Shown: positions 15,527-28,876 of the stretch, piece after piece | Position numbering within the stretch: position 1 is the first letter of the stretch | Layout: every line of letters begins with the position of its first letter | Source of the DNA: Tillus elongatus | Lineage: Eukaryota; Arthropoda; Insecta; Coleoptera; Cleridae | Length of the DNA: 64,000 bases | Assembly (NCBI GenBank): GCA_964006375.1 | Contig: OZ023269.1 | Coordinates: 64,848,029 to 64,912,028, forward strand | Reading direction: 5' to 3' | Notes under the pieces: generated by a model | The model's input: the letters and a program-made list of their open reading frames with translations, nothing else | The model's database searches: none | What the model was told of the DNA's origin: nothing | Position numbers and translations under genes: made by a program

Positions 15527-16537
15527 TTAATTTTTATTAATTCTATGTTTTTTCTTCTTGCTTTTGAAATTAAAATTGCTATAGTTGCAATGACGTGTCT
15601 TATTATTCAAATTATTATGCCAAATATGTCTGTTCTTAAGTTCCGGCTTATACTTTTTAAATTTATTATAATTTCCAGAATCTTTGTTTTTATAAAATTT
15701 CTGACTATGACTGAATTTGTATTCATCGTGAAAATTATTGTTTTTAACGAAAAGGTTTCTAAATTTATAATTGCGGCTATTGCTATTATTCTCTACATAA
15801 TTTTTATTACATTGAAGCATAGTTTCTTGTTTCTGATCACTTTCAATTCTGATATAGTAAAAATAATGTGTTGCCGTTATTAATTTTTCTTCTTTTGCAG
15901 CATCCAAAGATTTTTCCGGGCTTATTCCTAGTATATTTTCGTCCGGTAGTAATTCCTCTTCTATATATTTTTCTGGGCTTGTTTCTGGTATATTTTCTTC
16001 GATATTAATTAGTTGTTCATCAGTTTCCTGCTCGACTCGGGCTTCATTTCCGTCAATTGGCTCCATACGCGTTTCGACCTTTTTAATGTCGTACCTCATC
16101 ATTTCCGTTTCTTCCTGTATTTCGTCACGGCACGACTGTATTACCGTGTCCAGTTCCGTCTTGATTATTTCATGGCTTTCTTGGCATTTTTCTTGCGTTA
16201 CTGTTACCTCAGTATCCAGTTGATAAATTTTATTCACTTCTGTTAAAATCTCCGTTTTGTTTTGTTGTATATGTTCATATAATCTCCCAAAATTTTCATC
16301 CGTATGTTTAATATATTCTTTTTGTTGTTTTTCCAACTTGCTAATATCTTGTTTAATTTCATTTTTGTTTTCTTCGAATTTATTATTCATGTTTTCCTCC
16401 AATTTGTTGTGGTTTTTTTCCAATTTGTTGTTGTTTTCTTCCATTTTCTTGAACAAAACGGCGAATAACTTCTCCATTTTTGATTCTTGCCCAATTGGTT
16501 CATCACTTTCTAACTGTTTTTCCCCGGACATTTTCAA
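15527..16537 (-). CDS. Gag-like coiled-coil protein of the LTR element
   Basis: This is an intact 336-residue frame about 500 bp downstream of the primer-binding site, the position expected for gag. Residues about 25-95 are a Lys/Glu/Asn-rich coiled coil with repeated KLEENxNK-type heptads. Residues about 95-170 stay charged and helical. Residues about 170-215 are acidic, with a repeated SPEK motif. The C-terminal 100 residues are Asn/Lys/Tyr-rich and strongly basic, which suits RNA binding. No CCHC zinc knuckle is present. The role as a particle protein is inferred from position and charge pattern, not from a recognised capsid fold. Confidence 0.7.
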   Translation of the reverse strand: MKMSGEKQLESDEPIGQESKMEKLFAVLFKKMEENNNKLEKNHNKLEENMNNKFEENKNEIKQDISKLEKQQKEYIKHTDENFGRLYEHIQQNKTEILTEVNKIYQLDTEVTVTQEKCQESHEIIKTELDTVIQSCRDEIQEETEMMRYDIKKVETRMEPIDGNEARVEQETDEQLINIEENIPETSPEKYIEEELLPDENILGISPEKSLDAAKEEKLITATHYFYYIRIESDQKQETMLQCNKNYVENNSNSRNYKFRNLFVKNNNFHDEYKFSHSQKFYKNKDSGNYNKFKKYKPELKNRHIWHNNLNNKTRHCNYSNFNFKSKKKKHRINKN

Positions 16538-17040
16538 GCTTGATTTATTTAATTTCCTTGTGAATTTAAAATTTAATTGTCCCCCTTTCTAAGCTTTGAC
16601 CCTTTCAAATACACCACCTATATTTATTTTTCATAAAACCATTGGTTATGTGTGCAACTTACTGTTTCATATTAAAATATCATACGGTATTAGAATTTTT
16701 GCTAATTTTCATTAAATTGGTTGAATTGTTTTTTTTAAGTTTACTGTATTTAAATGAGTCGTGCTAATTTATTTAAAATTGGTTTACTTCTAAATCCCTT
16801 GTGTTACAATACTATTACGTTTTTATGCAAATTTGCTTTATTCTAACGTAATCAAAATTTTATTATAATTTAACAGAAACCCTGTATTTGTGCCAATCAT
16901 GTGCTATATTGCGAACAACTGTTTATTTTATTAAAATTTTCTATGAAAATAACTTTATTTTTACACACAAAAAAATTTTTTAAAATCATGTTCTTTTTAG
17001 GTCAAATTTTTTTTTTAAAAGTCCCACGACTTGGGCGCCA

Positions 17041-18543
17041 TTTTGCTATGGTATTCTACTTTACTTTATGGGTAGCATATACCTGCAAAAATTTATTATA
17101 GAGCTGAGAACATACGTCCTAATCATCAGGTTGGGTTCCTTATAATTACAGCTAGCTTCTACTAATTAAAATTCACTAATATGTGTTATTTAAATTCATT
17201 TATTGATTTTCACTTGATCAAAATTACTATCGCTTTGCACAGATGGCTATATAACAATTTTGCTGATTAAATATCAACCAAAAACAATACTTCCGTTAAT
17301 TACAATCTGTTATACATTCCATTTAATTTATTACACAAATTTTACGGTGTCTATTTGACACACATTAAACACAAACAGAAACGTTTAAAGCATTCAATAC
17401 ATAAACATAAATTGAAAAACCCTATTAAAACATTTAACTGTGCCGATATGACACTTGTTAAGTACAAAGAGATATTTTAAAACATTCTTTACATAAATAT
17501 AACTTGAAAAATCCTATTAAAAAAACATTCTGGTAGCATTATAACTAATTACACAATTAATTAAACATGGATACTACATAATCAATATACATCGATAATT
17601 CTACAGAACGGTCTCTTTCCGTTTATTTCAAACAAAAATTTTTTTATTTGAAATTTATTAGCACAAAAATATTTGATTGTTGTTGTAAAAATGGTGAAAT
17701 TCCACCCGCACTGGTCAATTTAAGAAAAGGTAACACTTACTGACATATTTTCCATTGGATTATTTATTGTTCTTCCATTAATACGGACCTTGATTAATTA
17801 TTATTATCTTTCTCATTTGTCCATGCCATTGATTATTAACGGATTTACTTCGTTAACATATTGATATATTTATTCCATAGTCGTAGCACTCTGGAGGTGT
17901 TTTATACCCTCACTTCGATGCACTCTGGAATCTTAGTTATGACGATGATCACCTGGTCTGGTAAAGTGATACAGATGATTTCACTGGATGGAAAAGACAA
18001 GACAATCTCGGACTCTCTCGGACCGTTGCTTTTATTAACTCTCCTACAGGTGAAAAAACGCTATTGTTCGTCACACACCTGTGTTTAAGTTTTCCGTCAA
18101 ACCTTTAACGTCTTTTTACGTTTTTTTCTGACGCGCACATCACCTTAATATTCTACAAACCTTTGTTTTTTATAAATGACCTCCGCTCTTTCACTATGGT
18201 GAGTCTTTAGCTAGCTTGGTCATATCTAATTTTTTTTATACAATAAAATCAACAGAACTACACAATTATATTATCTACAATCTCATTCTCCCTACAAAAC
18301 TGAAGCATTGTTCTTGGTTTCTTTGTGGATATTTCTAGAATATATAATTTTTTTATTACTCGAATGTAACTTAACATCGAGGGTTGCTACATGGGTCACT
18401 GACATTCATGTCGGGCGTTGACATCTCCTGCCAAAACTCTTTCATTGCTACATTAGGGTGTATACACTTATTTTATATATACTAGTATGCATAAATTTCC
18501 CGTTTTCCTATTAAAATTTCGTAATATTTCCTGCTATCTATAG

Positions 18544-18547
<4 letters not shown>
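17041..18547 (-). repeat. 5' LTR of the gag-only element
   Basis: Direct repeat of 12548-14061, lacking 7 bp near its right edge. On the minus strand its end abuts the TGGCGCC primer-binding site. Its right edge lies about 90 bp before the splice acceptor of the HECT exon. Confidence 0.95.

Positions 18548-18620
<73 letters not shown>
18546..18620. repeat. (AT)n microsatellite, right half of the LTR-element target
   Basis: Continuation of the AT run at 12450-12547 after the LTR element. It ends 16 bases before the HECT exon 2 acceptor. Confidence 0.95.
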
Positions 18621-18624
<4 letters not shown>

Positions 18625-18636
18625 CTTTGTTTTTAG

Positions 18637-20615
18637 ATTGACATTGAAGCACTTGCAAGTATGGAGTCTGATTTGCTCGGAATTTATTTGCCAAAAGTTG
18701 GGGATAGACTGGCTGTAGTAAACTTCTGCAGTAGATTCTCAGATTCTTCTAAAAAACGAAAAGATGGGTTACTAGAAAAATTAAGAGCTAAGCTTTTAAG
18801 AACAAATCAAGACATCTGCAAGGAACCAGTGGTATCTAATTCACTGAAAACAAAATCATAACTGAAAGAAACAAGATTGATTGAGATTGGATGGCTACAC
18901 ATTGAAAATGGGGAAAAGAAGAGGTCAGAACAAGGTCTGGTGGTGGGACAAGAAAAGTGACTGTAAAAGACAATGCCTCCCTGCATGAAATTTTACAAAT
19001 TGGAAAGGAATTATTTTTTCCAAATGGAGTTTCTAAAAAAGGGCATGTATCAGAGTATGATTTTCTGTTATCAGATTTCCAGTTCAATGAGCTTGCCTCC
19101 GGTCACACCATAAGGGAGATGTACAGTATAACAAAATTCAGTAGGATAAGGTTTTATGTAACCACTGAAAAAAAAGTTTTTCCTTCAACAGTGACAACTG
19201 AACTAAGTCAAGATATGCACTTAGACCACGAAATACACTTATCTCAGCTGTTATATATCCCTCAAAACATTTCAAGTGGAAAAATAAGAGGTGATTTAGA
19301 TTACAAATTTAACTCTGAGGATAATGTTGAACCTACACTAAACACACACCGTCCCATGCTGACTAAGAGCAAGACAGCAAAATATACAAATGAAGTGTAC
19401 AGTGATGATAGCGTCCTCAACGCACTAAATTATCAGCAAATAATGCCTACTTTACCTCCCGAACCCTCAAGTGCTTCATTACAAGAAACTGTCTCAAATT
19501 TTGTGTTGGAAGATACATTATCAGATAATTTGAACAGCTTCAATACTCCTCTATTGGACAGACCAAATTCTCCATCTTTTGATAACTATGAACATATCCC
19601 AATGTATTCTGAAGCTTCATCAGAAATCCCCGTAACAATATGTATTGTACTACACAGGGGAAATGTTTTTGAAGATCTAGTTCAAGCTTTTATCGGCATT
19701 AACCTTGAAACACCAATAAAGATAAAGATGCTGCTACCAAACGGAGATGAAGAGAACGGCGAAGATTTCGGTGGAGTGTTTAGAGATGCCCTGTCAGAAT
19801 TTTGGGACGTTTTTTATAATAAAGTTACTCTTGGGACACACTTTAAGGTTCCATACACAAGGCCAGACTTTGGTGAGAGGAAATGGGTAGCGATAGCTAA
19901 GATTTTAGCCAAGGGATATATTCATGAAAAATATTTTCCTGTGAAAATATGTCCAGCTTTTATGGAAATGTGTATTTTTGGCAAGTGTTACACATCGCCA
20001 ACTGAAAACTTACTAAAATATTTGTCAGATATGGATTCCCAGCTAATAAAAAGTGCCTTAACCAGTTTCGATTCAGTTTCGAATGATGATCTGATGGAGT
20101 GCCTTCAAATCCTGACATGTAAACGACTACCCAGTGCAAAGAACTTTGAAGAGATCATAGAAGAAATCGCTCATCATGAAATAATTCAAAAAAGTAGCTA
20201 CATTATCAAATGTTGGTCAAAGATTATATACGATCTGTTATCACCAAAGGAGCTATCTAACATTTACAATCAGCAAGAGAATTTACCGAAGAGCATTTTA
20301 ACACAACTAAAGTGTGAAGATGTAAATTGGAACCAGAAAAAGGAAACAGTGTTCACTTTCTTGAAAAAATTTGTGCGGGAAAGTTCACATTCCATGTTAG
20401 AGAATTTGTTACGTTTTTGCACCGGTGCCGATGTAAACACGGGACAAAAAATAAATATGAGTTTTTCAGACACAACAGGATTCAAAAAAATTCCACAGGC
20501 ACATACCTGCGGATGCCTGCTTATTCTTCCAGAAGATTATGAAAATTATCCAGATTTTAAATCTGATATGACAAATGTCCTGTCTTCCAATGTGTGGGTG
20601 ATGGATATATTTTAA
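18637..20615 (+). pseudogene. SAM-like/HECT E3 ubiquitin ligase-like gene, main exon
   Basis: The acceptor TTTGTTTTTAG ends at 18636 and joins in frame to the 9559-9636 exon. The first part completes the SAM-like domain (YLPKVGDRLAVVNFC). An in-frame TAA at 18859-18861 follows, yet the same frame goes on as LKETRLIEIGWLH. It then shifts near 18905-18920, and the downstream frame carries RTRSGGGTRKV and continues to 20615. In the family these motifs occur consecutively in one protein, so both breaks look like damage or assembly errors. The C-terminal ~330 residues are a HECT domain, from GEDFGGVFRDALSEF to AHTCGCLLILPEDY. The catalytic Cys codon is at 20508-20510. Related proteins are often annotated as G2E3-like. 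As a HECT E3 it would take ubiquitin onto this Cys and pass it to a substrate; the substrate is unknown. Confidence 0.88.
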
Positions 20616-20952
20616 CAGGGGTCATGTTGCTATGTAGTTTTTATTGTTTTGCTAACTAAAAAATTCATTCTAGTTATTCTCAGACATATTCTATTTGAAC
20701 CAATTTTTTTTCTTTACAAAGCTAAATAATTATGTACTGAAGTTTTTTTCAGTCCTCCAATTTCCTTTTGCAATAGTTGCTCTAACAATGCCTTTGGCTT
20801 TATTCAGGACTCGAAATCAATGAGTTTCTTATTTTGTTGTTTGACGTTTACACAAATTTTGAGTCATGCTTTTACATGGATATAATAAGAGTTGTGAGAA
20901 AGTGGGGATTGATATAAGTTTACATTTTGGCTGCTATCTGTTGGAAAATGTA

Positions 20953-20958
20953 AATAAA
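20953..20958 (+). terminator. Candidate polyadenylation signal of the HECT gene
   Basis: AATAAA about 340 bp after the HECT stop codon. It was chosen by position and consensus only; other AATAAA-like strings occur in this AT-rich tract. Confidence 0.35.
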
Positions 20959-21153
20959 TTGAAGCCTGGCACTGTTACCCTCGTATTTGACTTATTGCAC
21001 CGATGGGAATAATGACGTCCTCGTCAACTAGGTTGTTTTTAAAGGAAGAGCTCCAGGTCTCTATGCGAAGAACATATTGTACAACAGAAGAACGATCCCC
21101 ATACATGTTCTCTTAACTTCCATTGCTTATTGGCTTCTTAAGGCTTTGCCACC

Positions 21154-21295
21154 GGATTTGTCTAGATGTTTGATTATTTTCATTATTCTCTTCTTCCAAG
21201 GAGTCTTATTCTGGTAACACAACTGGATTTGTCTAGATGTTTGATTATTTTCATTATTCTCTTCTTCCAAGGAGTCGTATTCGGGTGACACAACT
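21154..21295. repeat. 71-bp tandem duplication
   Basis: Two adjacent copies start at 21154 and 21225 (GGATTTGTCTAGATGTTTGA) and differ at only a few bases. Confidence 0.95.
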
Positions 21296-21841
21296 GCGAC
21301 TTCTGAGCCAATTACATCCTAAAGCAACAGAAACTGTTAACATAACCTCAATAAAAGATCGCTGTTAAATCCTATCAATTATGTATTCAACTCTAATACT
21401 TCTATAATTGAACACCCACAAAGAAGGTGAGGTGTACCCCATTTGAGCACCAAAAAAAATCACTTCACTACAAACTTGTTTGGGAACTGGAGGGATAAAC
21501 AAATCGTAAACCGGAAAATGCCCATAGTCCATTAAATCTGCTGTGCTTGCATTAAATCTACCTAGCGTTCATTTGTTTTACTTTGCATCCATTTTATGTA
21601 CCAAGACCAAGCCTATGCTCATGTATTCTACTTTGTGTCCAGTACATTTACCAAGCATACATATTATTTCTAGTAATCATTTTTAGTTTGATAGAAGATA
21701 TTAATATGTACTTAGCAAAACATTAAGACACACATAAGTTTTCATCATGATTAACTTATTTTACAAAGCATATTAATTTCTTACAGAGCAATACTTACTG
21801 AAATATTATAATACTGTGCAAATAAATGGTTGTTTTATAAA

Positions 21842-22155
21842 TGAAATATTTTGTTGAAAGATCAGAAAGAATTTCTTTTTTATTTTGAAAATGTGAACAT
21901 TTCCACTTATCTTGTGTTTTGTACATGTAACTATGCAAATCAAAAGTTGCATTTTAAAAATAAATTATGCTGAAAAATTATGAAGAATATTTGCTTTATT
22001 TTGAAAATGCTAACATTTCAATTTATCTTGTGTTTTGTACATCTTAATCTGCAAATAAATAGTTCGTTTTAAAAGTAAAATATTATGTAGAAAGATGAAA
22101 TTTGTTTTTATTTTGAAAATGCAAACATTTTAATTTATCTTGTGTTTTCTACATT
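21842..22155. repeat. Three diverged ~118-bp tandem copies
   Basis: Units at about 21842, 21961 and 22078 share TTTATTTTGAAAATG and TTTATCTTGTGTTTTGTACA. A degenerate fourth piece may precede them near 21795. Confidence 0.8.
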
Positions 22156-23833
22156 CTATTCATAGAAACGTATTCTTCTTTTCCATTTGTATTAAAGATT
22201 ACTATAAGTGCAATCAAATATAAATAACCAAATATTAAATGTTATTGTAATTCTATTTTACACAAATAAAACTTGTAAAAGCTCTGTTTTTCTTTAATTT
22301 AAAATAATGTTGTTCAACTTCTCTTGTCAGGCACCAGCTCATGTGAAATCTACTTTTCAATATGTCACTCTTCATGTGTTCTAATTGACAAAATTACCCT
22401 TTTTAGCTTGACACTTTTTTTAGACCCATTTATTGCAGTGCTGATTTAGTTTTTAATATAATCATCTTAAAATGTAGGTAATAGAAAAACTTAAAATACG
22501 TGAACAGTTAATAATAAACATATATTCGGAAACTCATCGTAACAGCAATACAGAATACAAAATATGGATTCTTTTTTTTACAAAATGTCAACATTTTCCT
22601 TATTTAATTTTCTTTTCTACACCTTTGAGATAGGCATATAAGGTAAGGGTAAAGTTATTTATTAAAACCCTTCAGTAGTGTAGATACTCCAATTGTGTAT
22701 CCTTTTCCCTACTCCATTTTGACACCACAGGATATTTTGTTGATAATTTTTTTTTATCTTAGTGTTCATTTTAGGAATAAAAGTTTCTAAAAATGACTAA
22801 AATTCCTGCAAAATCTGATAGCATTGTTTGAACAGAGGTCACTCCCTTATAGCCTCCTGCAAAGATAAGATGTAAAGTCAGAAAGCTTTATTGAAATCAC
22901 CCCTCTCCATATTTCTAAATTTTTTTAAGTCTTTTCTGTGCAATTTAATTTGGGCATTAATTAGAAAGTCCCAAAGTTTAAACATTTTTGTTGTTTCCAT
23001 GATCCACATGGTAATTTTTTGAAAACACTTTCGTTAGCCATTTTCTCAGGGAGGGTAAGCTTCAAATTATATACCTACTAAGGAATGTACCACTAATTTC
23101 CACTTTCACATATTTTTCTTATTTCATTTTTACTAGGGCAGATTTTAGAACACTTCTTAAGCAGATAACACTATTACCACATATATATTCCCTCAGCTTA
23201 GTTATTGGACAATAAGGGTTGCTGTTTGAATGCAATAGGCTGCTTTAACAACACTGCATTACTGTTTGGATTGGCCTATAAATATATTTGGACTTACTTG
23301 GATATCTGATAATACTTTTTGGGCCATATATTGGTTATCACAAGTACAACCTGGAGACTAATAAACTGTGTGTATGTATGTAGATTATTTTTCAGGCTTT
23401 ACTTGCATGTACCTTAAGGAAAGTAATTGTTTCATAACAAATAGAAAACTTTTTATATCAACTAAATTGTTAAAACCCAGATAAACACTAACCTAACCTG
23501 TCATATGCCTTATCATTACTTCATCATATTGATTCATATATTTGGCAATTTTATATATGTATATAAAATCTCACCTCATTTTCAATACAATAGATTATTT
23601 TAAGAGAAGAATTAACAGAGGGTGATTATTAGTTTGAAAGTCTGAAACTTAACCCTTAATTATTCTGATACTGTGTAATGACATTTATGTCATTGGTGTT
23701 GACACTTAACACGCTCACGCTACAAGCTGCCTCTGACACCTGATACTGACACAACACCAGTACCAGTGTTGCCAGGCGCCAGTCGAAAAAGAAAATGTAC
23801 TATTTGGCATGCCGAAATGTGATATAATATGTA

Positions 23834-24529
23834 TACAGCGTGTTGCTAAAAAATATGCGATTATTTAAGGCTGTGAATCCACATGAAAAATTAATGATAG
23901 TTTGAGTTATAAAGTATGGTCCAAAAATGTGTAAAAGTTTTAGGAGAAAAATGGAAATTATTAATATCGCTTGAGATATTTCAGAGATATTTGTGGAGTC
24001 AGATAATCAACATGCATATTTTCACTACAAACAGAATTTTCAGCTTTAACATTGGCGTGCGTACGGGTACGGATAATTTTGAAAAAAAATGGTACCTACG
24101 CTAATGGTTGTTCTCAATTAAAAATTAATTTTGAATCACCGTTCAATTTGAAACATAAGATCTCTTGACTTATTTCCTTACGGTGCGCCGTTTTTCAGTA
24201 AAAAAAGAAACCAAAATCGCTGTTATTGTCTAATGTCCAGTGCAATTATTGTGCAGTAACATTGTCGAAGTCAGTAGGCCCGTACACACGGCGCTGTTAG
24301 AGCTAAAAATTATCTTTATTCACTCATTGTCTTTACGTACTAAATGTCACTGAAATATTTCAAGTAGTTTCGAAAATATTGATTTCCATTGTTTTTTCCA
24401 AAAACTTAACACCCCGTATTTTCGTATAGGAAGATTTTAGAAACATACTTTATAAAGCAAACTATCATTAATTTTCCATGTAAATGCAAATCCTTAAAAA
24501 AATTTCATATTACTGAGGAACAGGCTGTA
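23834..24529. mobile_element. Mariner-type MITE with long inverted repeats, ~700 bp
   Basis: The ends are TACAGCGTGTTGCT and AACAGGCTGTA with TA at both borders. The arms extend at least 200 bp inward as diverged reverse complements (shared AAATTAATGATAGTTTG and TATAAAGTATG). The TA border and CAG-type ends fit the Tc1/mariner superfamily. No transposase is inside. Confidence 0.75.
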
Positions 24530-27054
24530 TAATATATAGGTACCAGGCACTGAAGTGGAACCTTGGATTGGAAGGGAACCTAAATGAGTGTCAGTTGAGG
24601 CCAATTTTTACAGAAAGATGGGGATAAAAGGTCTTGCTGTCTTTTTCTTGCTCACTCGCCTTATGGAAATATTTAACTGTACTCACTATAAACATCTCTG
24701 ACTGTGTGCGACAGCGACCTATTATTGCCAGTCTCATAGATGCTAAATGTGCCTCAGAAAATCGATATTGAAAGCAGAGCCGGGTCCCTTCCAGTTTAAG
24801 GTTACATTTCAATGATACCAGGTATGTCCAATTAGAAACTTCCTATATAGGTATGGCTAGGTATGTTTGGTATGCCTAATCTTATATTATTAGTTGAAGA
24901 GTTAACCAGGTGCCAAAAGTTGAATTGTTATATTAATATTGGCAAAAAGTTGAATTGTTGTGTCAACATTTTGTGACAACTTATGGCGCCTTGTGAACTC
25001 GGCCATTGTGTTGTGTGAGACCGCAGATATAACGTACATTCAGGGCTAAAGAGAACAGTATATTGCTCAGTGCAGTAAAGTGTTATGGCGGCATAATAAA
25101 TTATGCAGTGCTGTTATTAAAAAAATAGAAAATCCACATGTCTTTGCACGCGTAATTAAACTTATCTCAAATGATGTCAAATCAAGAAAATAAAGTATTA
25201 ATAAAGTAAAAAAATTATTTGTGCACAACATTTTTAGGAAATAATTCTATGGGCGAGAATCACTGGTTACAGGATATATTAATGCCTTTTTCTTTACATA
25301 AATTTGACTTAAAACCAATAATGAATTGCGTGGTTTTAGGAACGAATCTGTTTATAATATTGGTTTTTATTAAAATCCACTATACACGCGTAATGCGCTG
25401 ACAAGTGACAATACTTATCAATGATATAAGTAAACCACCTACAAGGAGATGTTTACGGCTTGTCCGGAAATGTGCTAAATAATATTAAATTGTTGTAAGT
25501 ATATTTGTATAAATAATTTTTGAATGCGCTAAAATGAATTCCACTATGCTAGCACTAGCCACACATATAATTAGTTATTCAAATCAATATTTGCTGAAGC
25601 TTAATACTATGTACTAACAACATTTTCAACTGTCTTTCTTCGCAACCGCCGACTGTAATCAGTTTTTTTATCATCTCATGGTATTAATACCATACTACCA
25701 ACAAATATATTTTTTTCGATAAAAAATACCTAAATGGTGTGTTTCAGCTCAAAGTAAACGGTTACTTTGATGTCCGAGTTTACCAGGCGCCAGCAGCTGC
25801 CAACAGTTTAATTGTTATGCCAAAAAATGTTGACAAATATCAACAAGTGTTCACTCCACAATTCAACTGTTGCCAAGTGCTGGCGCCTGGTGAACCCAAT
25901 CATTTTCTCGAAGCGGAGTTAATTTTCGCCGAGTAACATAATGCTGGAGCATGCGTAGTTAAGCTGCCACCCACTATTCTGAATTCGTCTATTTGTTCGG
26001 CTATTCATGCTAAATGATTCTTTATTTATAGAAAGCGGTGTAAGGTATTCTAAAATATGTACGAATCATCTGGAGTGTAATTTGATATTACTTGCATCCT
26101 CTTAATAATCCTCATTTTTCGTCGCTTTGGTTCTTTTATGGCGGCATATATTATATTCACACATTGATATAAACTTTGTATATTCAGTCCTATCACAGAT
26201 ATATTGTTGGCCGATCGGAGATTAAAAGTGCGGGAGATTGTGGAAGCCATAGGCATATCACATGGCTCAGTGCTTTCGATTGCCATATCAAGTGAAGTGT
26301 CCAACTAACTTCATAAAAATGGTGTTTCTAAGTCTATCAGTATTTCCATTATTCATTTTTGATTGTAAAACTTTTCTAAAATGTTGCTTTGATTGGGGGT
26401 TGACTACAGATTACAGCGCGCAATTATAAACTGATATCCCAATGTGAAAATACTGCTTGAAGTCAATAATGTGTTCATCGGATTTCCAATCGTTGAGTTT
26501 GCATCAGTAGTAAACACATGAGCGCTTAAATTCTGCTGTTGGAACCGAGTGAACGCAATCAATGGGCAAGTTCACTAGGCGTCAGGAGCTGCCAACGCTA
26601 CATTGTTATGTCAAAACATTTAAACATTTATCATACATTTGACATAACAATGCAGCAGGTAATATATGATTAACTCGCCCATTGTCTATGTGCCTGGACC
26701 AGCGTTTAGCTGTCATTTGGCGGAATTCACCAGGCCTCAACAGTTGCCACCAGTTAAATAGTTGTGAAAACTTACGCGTGCACCAGTTTCGTGGTGTTTC
26801 TGCTGGAACTAAACTTTTGCCAATTTGTCAAAGCAGAATAACAGACAAACGACACCAAGTAGGGCTTGAAGAATAAAGTGCGTTCATCAGGCTCCAACCG
26901 CAAAATGTATCGGTAGTCAGCAGATAAGCGCCTAAACTCAACTACTGGTGCGTGGTGAGGTCGGCCATTCTATCTGATTTATATCACCAATGGGCGAGTA
27001 CACTAGGCGTCAGCAGCAACAGTTTTTTGTCAAAAAATGTTGACGTTTGTTAAT
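24530..27054. repeat. Cluster of short hairpin repeats around GGCGCC
   Basis: At least five or six diverged copies occur near 24905-24994, 25782-25891, 26572-26690, 26727-26790, 26880-26975 and 26993-27045. Each starts like (C)ACCAGGCGCCAGCAGCTGCC and continues with CAACAGTT-AATTGTTATG. The best copy (25782-25891) folds into ~34-bp arms with a ~42-bp loop. In the 26572-26690 copy a perfect 15-bp stem, CATTGTTATGTCAAA, lies at 26601-26615 and 26638-26652. No coding function is seen. Confidence 0.75.
26201..26308 (+). pseudogene. Mariner transposase helix-turn-helix fragment
   Basis: The frame from 26201 reads ILLADRRLKVREIVEAIGIS and HGSVLSI, which matches the second helix-turn-helix of mariner-family transposases. 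It ends at a stop at 26306-26308 and nothing of the catalytic domain follows. It is a short relic inside the 26.9-kb element. Confidence 0.8.
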
Positions 27055-27123
27055 TCAGTTATTTAAATTTGAAACATTTAATGAAAATTCGCTGCCATAT
27101 AACGCACTTGCTGCGTACGGAAT
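27055..27123 (+). mobile_element. 3' end fragment of a Helentron-like element
   Basis: TTTGAAACATTTAATGAAAA, then TTCGCTGCCATATAACG and the hairpin ACGCA-CTTGC-TGCGT, matching the 3' ends of the other copies. Confidence 0.75.
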
Positions 27124-27213
27124 TTAAAAAAAATTAACAACCTAAATATAAAAACACCTTTAATCACTCGAATAAAGAAACAAATACACATTTTTTACAA
27201 ATTTAGAAGGAAT

Positions 27214-27219
27214 TTTATT
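27214..27219 (-). terminator. Polyadenylation signal of the integrase gene
   Basis: On the minus strand AATAAA begins immediately after the TGA stop (27222-27220). Such tight packing is common in compact transposon genes. Confidence 0.55.
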
Positions 27220-27522
27220 TCATTTTTTAAATTTATATACAAGTCTATTTTCATATGGATCATTTGACATGTCAAATCCTTTTTCCTCCATTATCAACAA
27301 ACAAACATTATAAACATCTACATCACAAGGTAAAGTAAGAAATATGCACTCTTCCTTGCATAATTTTATATCTTCTATATTAACATTTACGATGTAATCG
27401 GTTGTGCCATAAATTTCTGGCATTTCGTACATTATGACAGGTTTACCAGTAGGAGAGACGGAATTTTTTGATTTGGATATCCTATGGGTATTCCATTCCA
27501 TAGAAACAGAATCGAGCTCATT
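27220..27522 (-). CDS. Last coding exon of the rve integrase gene
   Basis: The acceptor ACTATTACAG lies at 27532-27523. The exon reads NELDSVSMEWNTHRI..., includes MYEMPEIYGT and DVDVYNVCLLIMEEKGF, and ends in YKFKK-stop. It joins in phase 0 to ...FMDIIQ at 28877. This matches the C-terminal extension of the animal rve-domain family (there EELD...WNxHRI...LYGTxDY...PCDxDVYELC). It is intact, about 100 codons. Without the splice join it would look like an orphan hypothetical gene. Confidence 0.87.
   Translation of the reverse strand, partial: NELDSVSMEWNTHRISKSKNSVSPTGKPVIMYEMPEIYGTTDYIVNVNIEDIKLCKEECIFLTLPCDVDVYNVCLLIMEEKGFDMSNDPYENRLVYKFKK

Positions 27523-28876
<1,354 letters not shown>

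Larger units (their letters stand above)
20616..23833. other. Intergenic region between the convergent genes, left part
   Basis: No gene is seen. It holds an exact-type 71-bp tandem duplication (21154-21295) and a diverged ~118-bp tandem repeat (21842-22155), listed separately. The rest is unassigned AT-rich sequence. Confidence 0.6.

Noticed and set aside
15545..16592. Hydrophobic plus-strand frames of 77-112 codons
   Set aside because: They are complementary-strand shadows of the Lys/Glu/Asn-rich Gag-like frame.
18957..20615. A separate gene starting at 18957
   Set aside because: The frame extends upstream (RTRSGGGTRKV) and belongs to the SAM-HECT gene; 18957 is a GTG inside it, after the frameshift.
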